From the NCBI RefSeq assembly GCF_009649175.1, contig NZ_WJPO01000014.1, positions 26,426 through 90,425 on the forward strand: a stretch of 64,000 bases of DNA, written 5' to 3'. Numbering within the stretch: position 1 is the stretch's first letter; each line of letters begins with the position of its first letter. The position numbers and the translations under genes are program-made. Under the pieces are notes generated by a model. The model had not been told where the DNA came from. It saw nothing but the letters and a program-made list of their open reading frames with translations, and searched no databases. This document shows positions 34,681-41,992 of this stretch, piece after piece. The DNA comes from Rhodovulum strictum (GTDB lineage: Bacteria > Pseudomonadota > Alphaproteobacteria > Rhodobacterales > Rhodobacteraceae).

Positions 34681-35525
34681 AGCGCAGATCCCTCGTAAAA
34701 GCGTTGCGCGATGACGGCGGCACCGAGCGCCCCCGCATAGGTCGTGTCGAGCTTGGTGGCCGAGATCGGCGCACCGATCACATCCTCCAGCGCGCGCTTC
34801 ATGCCCTTGTTGTTCGAGACGCCCCCCGAAAAGACGATCTCCGGATCGAGCCCCACCCGGCGCACGAGGTTGCGCACCCGCCGCGCCGAAGCATAGTGGA
34901 TGCCCGCAGCGATCGCCTCGCGCTGCACACCGCGAACCTTGAGCGAAATCACCTCGGATTCCGCGAAGACCACGCATTGGCTCGATATGTCCGCCGCTGC
35001 CTCGGCTTCCAGCGCCCGGTCGCCCAGTTCGTCCAGGCGGTAGTCCAGCAGTTCCGCGATCTTTTCTAGGAAACGCCCGGTCCCGGCGGCGCATTTGTCG
35101 TTCATCACGAACTCGCGCACGCGGCCATTGTCGGGATCGACGCGGATCGCCTTGGAATCCTGCCCGCCGATGTCGATGATGGTTCGGGTGCCGGCGTTCA
35201 GGAAATGCGCACCCATCGCGTGGCACGAGATCTCGGTCACCACCTCGGTCCGGATGTCGTCGTAGTCGAGCGCGATGCGCCCGTAGCCGGTGCCGACGAT
35301 GAAGGCCAGATCGGAACGGTCCACCCCCGAAAGACGCAGGAGCCGTGCCAGCAGCCGGTCCGCCGTCTCCTGCGAGTCGATGCCGCTTGCGGTGATGGCG
35401 GTATGCACGGCGCGGTCGTTCACAAGAACGGCCTTCGCCTGCCGCGAACCGATGTCAATGCCGACGGCAGTGACGGATTTCAGGTCGGACAGCTTCTCGT
35501 TCGCGATCACATCGGCAGCGTTCAT
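34677..35525 (-). CDS. ASKHA-type ATPase activator (BcrA/BadF/HgdC family)
   Basis: 282 residues from the ATG at 35525 with GGAGAGG upstream; a TTG at 35564 would overlap ssuB. Motifs: GIDIGSRQAKAV (22-33), IDIGGQDSKAI (117-127), C145 (MNDKCAAGTGRFLE) and C184 (SSQCVVFAES), which in HgdC bind a [4Fe-4S] cluster between two protomers. It drives low-potential electrons into the dehydratase/reductase by ATP hydrolysis. It is very similar to the N-terminal domain of the fused protein, suggesting the two form a heterodimeric ATPase like BcrAD. Confidence 0.88.
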   Translation of the reverse strand: MNAADVIANEKLSDLKSVTAVGIDIGSRQAKAVLVNDRAVHTAITASGIDSQETADRLLARLLRLSGVDRSDLAFIVGTGYGRIALDYDDIRTEVVTEISCHAMGAHFLNAGTRTIIDIGGQDSKAIRVDPDNGRVREFVMNDKCAAGTGRFLEKIAELLDYRLDELGDRALEAEAAADISSQCVVFAESEVISLKVRGVQREAIAAGIHYASARRVRNLVRRVGLDPEIVFSGGVSNNKGMKRALEDVIGAPISATKLDTTYAGALGAAVIAQRFYEGSAL

Positions 35526-35560
35526 CCTCAGAGCCTCTCCGTTCGGGGTTTCATCTCGGG

Positions 35561-36334
35561 TCAATGCAGGCCGAACCGGGCCATCAGGTTCTGGCGATAC
35601 TTCACAAACCGCGCCTCGTTGCGGTTGCGGGGGCGCGGCAGGTCGATGTCGACCAGCGCGACCTGCGCCCCCTTGTCGCCGGGAAGCACCAGGACCCGGT
35701 CGGCAAGATAGATCGCCTCTTCGAGATCGTGTGTGACCATGACCATGGTCACCTCCTCCTCGCGCCAGATGCGCGCAAGCTCTTCCTGCATGGTGATCTT
35801 GGTCATCGCGTCAAGCGCGCCCAGCGGCTCGTCCAGCAGCAGGATCTCGGGCTGAACGGTCAGCGCCCGGGCGATGCCGACGCGCTGTGCCATGCCGCCC
35901 GAGAGCTGTCGTGGAAAGGCATCCTCGAACTCCGCAAGGCCCACCAGACGGATGTAGCGCCGCGCCCGCTCGCAGGCCTGCGTGCGCGGCACGCCACGCA
36001 CCTCCAGCCCGAAGGCCACGTTGCCCAGTACCGTAAGCCAGGGCAGCAGGCGCGGCTCCTGAAAGATCACGGCGCGGTCGGTGCCCACACCCAGGACGGG
36101 CGCGCCGTCGATCCGCACCTCGCCGCTGTCGGGCACGTCGAGCCCGGCGAGAATCCGCAACAGCGTCGTCTTTCCGCAGCCCGAGGGCCCGACGATCATC
36201 AGGCTTTCGCCGGGCGCGATATCGAGGCTAAGATTGCGCAGGACGGTGAGCCGCTGGCCCTTCAGCGCGAAGGACTTGGAGAGGTCACGGATCATGACCT
36301 CTCCGCGGCGGATGTCGTCGTTCAGGACGGTCAT
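35561..36334 (-). CDS. Sulfonate-type ABC transporter ATPase (SsuB-like)
   Basis: 257 residues. Walker A GPSGCGKTT, signature LSGGMAQRV, Walker B ILLLDEPLGALDAM and H-loop VTHDLEEA are present. Belongs to the SsuB/TauB/NrtD group. It sits between the binding protein and the reductase ATPase genes, 36 bp before the latter start, so importer and reductase are on one message. The substrate is inferred to be an organosulfur compound from context only. Confidence 0.85.
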   Translation of the reverse strand: MTVLNDDIRRGEVMIRDLSKSFALKGQRLTVLRNLSLDIAPGESLMIVGPSGCGKTTLLRILAGLDVPDSGEVRIDGAPVLGVGTDRAVIFQEPRLLPWLTVLGNVAFGLEVRGVPRTQACERARRYIRLVGLAEFEDAFPRQLSGGMAQRVGIARALTVQPEILLLDEPLGALDAMTKITMQEELARIWREEEVTMVMVTHDLEEAIYLADRVLVLPGDKGAQVALVDIDLPRPRNRNEARFVKYRQNLMARFGLH

Positions 36335-36346
36335 CCGCCCGCCCCC

Positions 36347-37324
36347 TCAGTTGGTCACCGGCGCGTCGCCGGTCACGAACAGGATGTTGCTCGCCTCGAT
36401 CTGCCCGGGTTTCAGATTGCCCTCGCGCTCGAAGACATCGATCCAGAACTGGACGTCGCGCTCGACGGGCAGCCCGCCCTCACGCACGCCATGCCCGGCG
36501 AAGAACTGCGCCACTTCGGGGTTCTCGCCGCGCCGCTTGAAGATTTCGGCGAAGATTTCGCGGGTCTCCTCCAGATTCTCGCGGCCGTAGTCCAGCGCCC
36601 GGGCCGACGCCTCGACAAAGATACGCGCCGCCTCGGGGTTCGCCTCGATCCAGTCGCGCCGCAGCACGGCGAAACCGCCCGCGATATCGCCGATGATGTC
36701 GGTATCGTCGAAGATCGCCCGGATACCGCCATTCTGGCGCGCCGCCCCCTCGAACGTGGTTTGCCAGTAGCCGAAGGCCGCGACATCGACCTGTTTCGAC
36801 CGCAGTACCTGTTCAAGCTGGGGGCCCGGCACCACGATCAGGTTGGCGGCGTTCTGCGGCAGGCCGTTCTGGTGCAGCGCCTCTCGCACGACGTAATCGA
36901 GATGCGCGCCCAGCGTGTTGACCGCGATGGTCTTGCCGACAAGATCCTCGATGCCCTGGATCGGGCTGTCCTCAAGGACGTAGAAGATCGACTGCGCATC
37001 GTCGTTGATGCCATTGGTCGGATAGGCCAGCACGAAATCGTTGCCGCCGCCGATGGCGTTCAGGATCGCCGAGGTCGCGGCCGAGCCGATCTCGACGCTG
37101 CCGCCGGCCAGCGCGAACAGCGACTCGGGGCCGCCGCTGACATAGCCGATCGATTCCAGCCGGATGCCGGTGCCCTCGAAATAGCCCAGCTCCTGAGCAA
37201 GTTCGTGTGCGGCCACGCCGCCATGGTTCTGGAAGTAGCGCAGCACGATCTCGTCGGAGAAGGCCGGGCTGGCGACACCGAAGGCCAGGGCCCCGGCTAG
37301 GAAGGTGCGGGAAAGGAAGGTCAT
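36347..37324 (-). CDS. Periplasmic binding protein of the SsuA/nitrate-sulfonate family
   Basis: 325-residue precursor with a signal peptide ending SPAFSD near residue 23. The body shows VLRYFQNHGGVAAHELAQEL, GGSVEIGSAATSAI, LVGKTIAVNTLGAHLDYVVR and VPGPQLEQVLRSKQVDVAAF, all typical of NMT1/SsuA-like receptors. Partner of the neighbouring permease and ATPase. It differs clearly from TauA (12978) and from the third receptor (61152), so each importer probably takes a different organosulfur compound. Confidence 0.83.
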   Translation of the reverse strand: MTFLSRTFLAGALAFGVASPAFSDEIVLRYFQNHGGVAAHELAQELGYFEGTGIRLESIGYVSGGPESLFALAGGSVEIGSAATSAILNAIGGGNDFVLAYPTNGINDDAQSIFYVLEDSPIQGIEDLVGKTIAVNTLGAHLDYVVREALHQNGLPQNAANLIVVPGPQLEQVLRSKQVDVAAFGYWQTTFEGAARQNGGIRAIFDDTDIIGDIAGGFAVLRRDWIEANPEAARIFVEASARALDYGRENLEETREIFAEIFKRRGENPEVAQFFAGHGVREGGLPVERDVQFWIDVFEREGNLKPGQIEASNILFVTGDAPVTN

Positions 37325-37378
37325 GGTCGTCTCCTCTGGAAAACAGGGTCTGGATTGCGGGTGCCGAAAGGTTGCCGC

Positions 37379-38227
37379 TTAAGAGTTGGCGGGATCGGCC
37401 CAGCGGCACAGCCACCGCTGCAACGCGACGAGGATGGCGTTCGCGGCAAGGCCGAGCAGGGCCAGAAGCAGGATCGCGGCGAACATCTTCGGGATCTGGA
37501 AGTTGTACTGCGCGTTCATCACCTGGAACCCGAGCCCGCTGCGCGCCCCGATCATCTCGGATGCGATGAGCAGCAGGAGCGCCGTCGTCGCCGACAGCCT
37601 GAGCCCGACGAAGATCGGCGGGATCGAGGCGGGCAGCACCACGCGGCGGAATGTGGTCAACCGCCGGGCGCCAAAGGTCGCGGACATCTCGATCAGCTTG
37701 CGGTCCACCTCCTTCACGCCGCCGATCGTGGCCAGCAGCACCGGGAACAGCGTCGCCCAGAAGATCACGAAGACCTTCGAGGTTTCGCCAAGACCCAGAA
37801 GCAGGATGAACACCGGATAGAGCGCCAGCGCCGATGTCTGGCGGAAGAATTGCAGGATCGGGTCGAGCGCGCGCTCGACCACCGGAATCTGGCCCATGAA
37901 CAGCCCCAGCGGGATGCCAAGGGCCGCGGCCGCCGCAAAGGCGATGCCCGAGCGTTGCAGGCTGATCGCCACGTCTTCGAGCAGCGACCCGCCAACCAGC
38001 CCGTCCCACAGCGCGGCCAGGATCCGGTCGATCGGCGGAAAGACCGCGGGATTGATCCAGCCCTGGACCGAACCCACCTGCCAGAGCGCGATGAAGCCGA
38101 CAAGCACGCCGTAGCGCGTGACGAAATCCCCGGCCCGGCCCGCGACCGCGCGCAATGTCGGCGCGATGCGGTCCTCCCCCGTGCGGGCGGCACCGACCGG
38201 CCCGCTGTCTATTTCCTGGATCGTCAT
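37379..38227 (-). CDS. Sulfonate-type ABC transporter permease (SsuC-like)
   Basis: 282 residues with about six membrane helices. FRQTSALALYPVFILLLGLG and SATFGARRLTTFRRVVLPAS are typical of SsuC/TauC permeases. It follows the flavin monooxygenase gene after 9 bp and precedes the binding-protein gene. Confidence 0.85.
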   Translation of the reverse strand: MTIQEIDSGPVGAARTGEDRIAPTLRAVAGRAGDFVTRYGVLVGFIALWQVGSVQGWINPAVFPPIDRILAALWDGLVGGSLLEDVAISLQRSGIAFAAAAALGIPLGLFMGQIPVVERALDPILQFFRQTSALALYPVFILLLGLGETSKVFVIFWATLFPVLLATIGGVKEVDRKLIEMSATFGARRLTTFRRVVLPASIPPIFVGLRLSATTALLLLIASEMIGARSGLGFQVMNAQYNFQIPKMFAAILLLALLGLAANAILVALQRWLCRWADPANS

Positions 38228-38236
38228 GGCACCCTC

Positions 38237-39589
38237 CTATTCAGCGGCCTCGCTGGCGGCGCGCGCGGCGGTCCAGCGGTTGACCGGATAGGGAAGCCCC
38301 AGATTCTCGCGCAGGGTGCGGCCCTCGTAGGCGGTGCGGAACAGGCCCCGGCGCTGCAATTCGGGGATCACCAGATCGACGAAATCATCCAACGCGGTCG
38401 GCAGCCAGGGCGGCAGGATGTTGAACCCGTCCGCGGCCCCGGTCTCGAACCATTCCTGAAGCGTGTCTGCCACCTGCACGGCCGAGCCCACGACCGTGTA
38501 ATGGCCCCGCGCCGACGCGACCCAGCGATAGAGCTGGCGGATGGTGAAGTTGTTCTCGTCCGCGATCTGGCGGATCAGCACCTGCCGGCTCTTGAGCCCC
38601 TCGGTCGGCGGCGCGGGCGGCAGCGGCCCGTCCAGATCGTAGCCCGTCAGGTCCAGCGTGCCCCCCGTCAGCCCGTTCAGCAGCCCGATGCCGTCCTCTT
38701 CCAGGATCAGGTCGGTGAGACGGTCGTACTTCTCGCGTGCCTCCTCCTCGGTGCGACCGACGAAGGGCGAGATGCCGGGCATGATCAGCACATGGTCGGG
38801 GTTGCGGCCCAGACCCTCGGCGCGGGACTTGATGTCGGCATAGAACTCGCGCGCTGTCTCGATATGCTGATGTGCGGTAAAGATCACCTCGGCATGGGCG
38901 GCGGCAAAGGCGCGGCCATCGGCGGACTGTCCGGCCTGAACCACCACCGGATGGCCCTGCGGCGACCGCGGCACATTCAACGGCCCCTTGACCTTGAAAT
39001 GCACGCCCTTGTGGTCAGCCTCGTGCAGCCTTTCGCGGTCGTAATACACGCCGGAGTCCTTGTCGCGCAGGAAGGCGTCGTCCTCGAAGCTGTCCCATAG
39101 CGCCTTGACCACCTCGACATGCTCATGGGCACGCCGGTAGCGTTCGGCATGCGGAGGCTGGGTGTCGCGGTTGAAATTCTGCGCCGTTGCGTCGCCCGTG
39201 GTGGTGACCACGTTCCAGCCCGCCCGCCCGCCTGAGATCAGGTCCAGCGAGGCAAACTTGCGCGCCGTGGTATAGGGTTCCTCGTAGGTGGTGGACGAGG
39301 TGGCGATGAAGCCCAGATGTTTCGTAAGCGGCGCCAGCGCCGAGAACAGCGTCACCGGCTCGAACCCCGCGACCTTGGCGTTGCCGCCCTCGCGCGCCCC
39401 GGCAAAACCCACCGCCAGCCCGTCGGCCAGGAAATAGGCGTCGAACAGGCCGCGCTCGGCGGTTTCGGCAAGCCGGCGGTGGAACTCGAAACTGGTCGCC
39501 CCGTCCGCGGGCTGGTCGGGATGGCGCCAGGCGGCAATGTGCTGGCCGCCGCCCGGCAGAAAAGCACCAAGTCTGATCTTGCGCGTCAT
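38237..39589 (-). CDS. FMNH2-dependent LLM-class monooxygenase (NtaA/DmoA/DszA group)
   Basis: 450 residues of the two-component bacterial-luciferase-like family. KIRLGAFLPGGGQHIAAWRH, LFDAYFLADG, TYEEPYTTARKFASLDLISG and GRAGWNVVTT followed by NF and ERYRRAHEHVEVVKALWDS place it with the NtaA/SnaA/DszA group that includes dimethyl sulfide monooxygenase DmoA, rather than SsuD. It uses reduced FMN from the reductase gene just upstream (39631-40197) and O2 to cleave a C-S or C-N bond. The importer next to it points to an organosulfur substrate; which one is open. Confidence 0.87.
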   Translation of the reverse strand: MTRKIRLGAFLPGGGQHIAAWRHPDQPADGATSFEFHRRLAETAERGLFDAYFLADGLAVGFAGAREGGNAKVAGFEPVTLFSALAPLTKHLGFIATSSTTYEEPYTTARKFASLDLISGGRAGWNVVTTTGDATAQNFNRDTQPPHAERYRRAHEHVEVVKALWDSFEDDAFLRDKDSGVYYDRERLHEADHKGVHFKVKGPLNVPRSPQGHPVVVQAGQSADGRAFAAAHAEVIFTAHQHIETAREFYADIKSRAEGLGRNPDHVLIMPGISPFVGRTEEEAREKYDRLTDLILEEDGIGLLNGLTGGTLDLTGYDLDGPLPPAPPTEGLKSRQVLIRQIADENNFTIRQLYRWVASARGHYTVVGSAVQVADTLQEWFETGAADGFNILPPWLPTALDDFVDLVIPELQRRGLFRTAYEGRTLRENLGLPYPVNRWTAARAASEAAE

Positions 39590-39630
39590 TGCTGTCTCCT
39601 CTCTTGAAAAACGGATGTCGGGCGACCGGA

Positions 39631-40197
39631 TCAGCCGGAAGCGACCGCGATCCGCCGGGTCTGCGTGCCGGTCTCGAGCCAGGGCGCGAACTGGCCGACC
39701 GCGCGCTCAAGCCGTGCGGTCAGAGGCAGGGAGCAGACCTCGGTCCCCTTGAACTCGGACACCTCCGCATAGACGCCGGTGGGCAGGGTCAATGCCTCGA
39801 AGAAGCCGAAAAGCGGGCGAAGCTGGTGCTCGATCACAAGGGCGTGGCGCCTGCCCCCGCCCGTGGCCAGCAGCAGCACCGGCTTGCCCGCCAGATCGTC
39901 CGGCTCCACAAGGTCGAAGAAATGCTTGAACAGGCCGGTATAGCTGCCCTTGTAGACCGGCGTTCCGATCACGAGGGCATCGGCCCCGATCAGATCGTCC
40001 AGAATGGCCGTCGCAGCCGGCGCAAGATCGTGACGATGGGCCGCCTGTCCCAGCGAGGGCTGAAGGTCGTTCAGATCGTACACCGCGGTGGTGACGGCAA
40101 AGCGCGCGCGGGTCGCATCGACCGCATGCTCGACAAGCCCGCGGGTCTTCGACTTCAACCCGAGGCTGCCCGATAACCCAACGAGTCTGCGTACCAT
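39631..40197 (-). CDS. msuE: NAD(P)H-dependent FMN reductase (SsuE/MsuE type)
   Basis: 188-residue flavodoxin-fold reductase: GLSGSLGLKSKTRGLVEHAV at the start, GTPVYKGSYTGLFKHFFDLV as the FMN/NAD(P)H loop and LLLATGGGRRHALVIEHQLR. It supplies FMNH2 to the adjacent monooxygenase. ATG at 40197 has GGAGGAT upstream and it is the first gene of an eight-gene operon ending at 31338. Confidence 0.88.
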   Translation of the reverse strand: MVRRLVGLSGSLGLKSKTRGLVEHAVDATRARFAVTTAVYDLNDLQPSLGQAAHRHDLAPAATAILDDLIGADALVIGTPVYKGSYTGLFKHFFDLVEPDDLAGKPVLLLATGGGRRHALVIEHQLRPLFGFFEALTLPTGVYAEVSEFKGTEVCSLPLTARLERAVGQFAPWLETGTQTRRIAVASG

Positions 40198-40257
40198 GAT
40201 ATCCTCCGAAAAACACGACGCTTGTGGTCGTTTTTATCGGATTCTGACCGCGCCCGG

Positions 40258-40266
40258 TTTCCAAAG
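40258..40266 (-). promoter_or_regulatory. Weak TTTGGAA element before the FMN reductase operon
   Basis: On the coding strand CTTTGGAAA lies about 60 bp upstream of the ATG at 40197, in the same orientation as the TTTGGAATTC elements before soeA and metY. Twenty bases further on is GATAAAAAC, similar to GATAAAAC near the element at 24552. Supports, but does not prove, common control. Confidence 0.3.
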
Positions 40267-40378
40267 GTGGCGGCAGAAATGGACGATGCGCACTGCGGTC
40301 GCTCCGCCGAAAGCGGCAATTTTCCTCCTGCCGCGATTTCGAGAATGCACACGCTTGGCGCGAGTCGTCCGGGCCGGT

Positions 40379-40393
40379 CCCCGCGGCGCGGGG
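40379..40393 (-). terminator. Hairpin after soeC
   Basis: CCCCGC-GGC-GCGGGG forms a perfect 6-bp GC stem starting 11 bp after the soeC stop on the minus strand. No T run follows. Likely separates soeABC from the FMN reductase operon. Confidence 0.4.
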
Positions 40394-40403
40394 TGCGCGC
40401 TGT

Positions 40404-41276
40404 TCAGCCGTCCTCCGAGATGTGGCCACCGTAATACAGCGTGGCGACATGTTCCGCCTCGGCGAAGAACAGCCATCTCGCGCAGAGCGCCCCGGCCAGG
40501 TGCAGCCCGGTGGCCGCCAATACGGCGAAAGCCTCTGGCAAGAGCGCCAGCGCCACCGCCGGCGCCAGGCCCGACAGCCCCACCGCCGCCACCCGCAGCG
40601 TCGCCGAGCGCCCGCGACGGCTCGCCTCGATCAGCTCGCGGGTGATGTAGCTCGGGCCGGTGCGCGGCAATTCCAGGCTTCGGACCCGGCCCGCGCCGCC
40701 CAACCCGGTTGCATGGCCGGGCGTCAGACCGGATCGGGACAGCCGCCTGTCCCCGGCTAGGAACACCGCAGCCAGCAGGCCCGACAACCCCAGGCACAGC
40801 CCAACTGCAAGCATTGTGCTGTCGGCGAGCAGCGCGCCGCCGGTCAGCGCGAAGACAAGAAACAGCGCCGGCGTGGTCCAGTGATGCCAGCGCGGCACAG
40901 CGCGCAACTGGCCATAGATCATCGAGGTGCAGAACACCGCCACGGCACAGAGCCCCGCCCCGATCGCGCCGGCCAGCAGCAGGCCGGAATGCCCCGCCAG
41001 ATCGGCAAGCGCGACAGGCACCATCACGGCAAGGGCGACCAGGCAGGCCCATGCCTCACGCGAAAGCCAGCTTGTCCGCCACTGTCGAAAGGCGAAGGGC
41101 GCACGCAACGGATGTGCCAGATGGAAGGTCGAGCAGACCAGCCCCAGAATCGCGAAGCCGAAACCCGCGGCCCAGCCCGCCGCGCCCGTTCCCAACCCGA
41201 GACCGTGCAGGGCCAGCGTCCCGAACCCGAAGCCAGAGAACACAGTGAACAGGATGACGGATGGCGCCGGTCGCAT
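40404..41276 (-). CDS. soeC: Sulfite dehydrogenase membrane subunit SoeC
   Basis: DmsC-type quinone-interacting anchor of 290 residues with about eight membrane helices (SVILFTVFSGFGFGTLALHG, STFHLAHPLRAPFAFRQWRT). It anchors SoeAB to the cytoplasmic face of the membrane and passes electrons to quinone. Its ATG overlaps the soeB stop. Confidence 0.85.
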   Translation of the reverse strand: MRPAPSVILFTVFSGFGFGTLALHGLGLGTGAAGWAAGFGFAILGLVCSTFHLAHPLRAPFAFRQWRTSWLSREAWACLVALAVMVPVALADLAGHSGLLLAGAIGAGLCAVAVFCTSMIYGQLRAVPRWHHWTTPALFLVFALTGGALLADSTMLAVGLCLGLSGLLAAVFLAGDRRLSRSGLTPGHATGLGGAGRVRSLELPRTGPSYITRELIEASRRGRSATLRVAAVGLSGLAPAVALALLPEAFAVLAATGLHLAGALCARWLFFAEAEHVATLYYGGHISEDG

Positions 41277-41992
41277 CAGTCCCTCGCCAGCAGCCGGTCG
41301 AACCAGTGCTCGATCCCGCCTTCAGGGACGAGCTTTGGCAGGGGCGCGTCGGTCGGCAGTGCGTCCCTGGGCCGGGGGGGCAGATATTTTGATGTGGGCT
41401 GGGTGCCGAACCCGGGCATCAGATCATATCCGCCGCGCTCGGCCACCAGGCGGCTGACGGCGCTGTCCGGATCGGTGATATCGCCGAAATGCCGCGCCCC
41501 GGTGGGACAGGCCCGGACACAGGCCGGGATACGCTCGTCCTCGCTGCGGGCGGGATCGTCGATTCGGTTGGCGCAGAGCGTGCATTTGCGCATCGTGCCG
41601 GCGACCGGGTCCAGTTCACGCGCCCCGTAGGGACAGGCCCATGCGCAAAGGCCGCAGCCCATGCAGCGCTCGGCGACGATCTCGACGATGCCATCGGCGC
41701 GCTGGCGGCTGGCCCCGGTGGGACAGACCGGAACGCAAGGCGGGTTTTCGCAATGCAGGCAGGTCCGCGGGAAATGGACGACCTGTGCCGGCCTTTCGGC
41801 GGGCGTCACCTCGTAGGAATGGACACGGTTGAGGAAGGCGCCAAAGGGAGCGGGTCCGTAGGCGTCTTCGTCGGCCAGAACCGTCCCGGGCCGGGCGGCG
41901 TGCCAGCCCTTGCAGGCGATGGAACAGGCGTGACAGCCGACACAGGCGTCAAGGTCTATGACCAGCGTGCGCTTCCCTGCCCCGCCGCTCAT
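41276..41992 (-). CDS. soeB: Sulfite dehydrogenase iron-sulfur subunit SoeB
   Basis: 238 residues with four ferredoxin-type motifs: C17-C27 (CVGCHACSIACKGWH), CLHCENPPCVPVCPTGA, CMGCGLCAWACPYGA and CTLCANRI with CVRACPTGA. The tail GYDLMPGFGTQPTSKYLPPR is typical of SoeB. I chose the ATG at 41992, which overlaps the soeA stop (ATGA); the frame is open further up. It relays electrons from the molybdenum centre of SoeA to SoeC. Confidence 0.9.
   Translation of the reverse strand: MSGGAGKRTLVIDLDACVGCHACSIACKGWHAARPGTVLADEDAYGPAPFGAFLNRVHSYEVTPAERPAQVVHFPRTCLHCENPPCVPVCPTGASRQRADGIVEIVAERCMGCGLCAWACPYGARELDPVAGTMRKCTLCANRIDDPARSEDERIPACVRACPTGARHFGDITDPDSAVSRLVAERGGYDLMPGFGTQPTSKYLPPRPRDALPTDAPLPKLVPEGGIEHWFDRLLARD

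Noticed and set aside
32548..34698. A 716-codon plus-strand frame opposite the fused ATPase/Fe-S gene
   Set aside because: Antisense shadow; no family similarity, whereas the minus strand shows all ASKHA and HgdB motifs.
34681..35226. N-terminal extension of the fused ATPase/Fe-S protein
   Set aside because: The open frame continues upstream of the GTG at 34680 but there overlaps the activase gene out of frame and is Arg/Gly rich without similarity; the GTG overlap with the activase stop is the better start.
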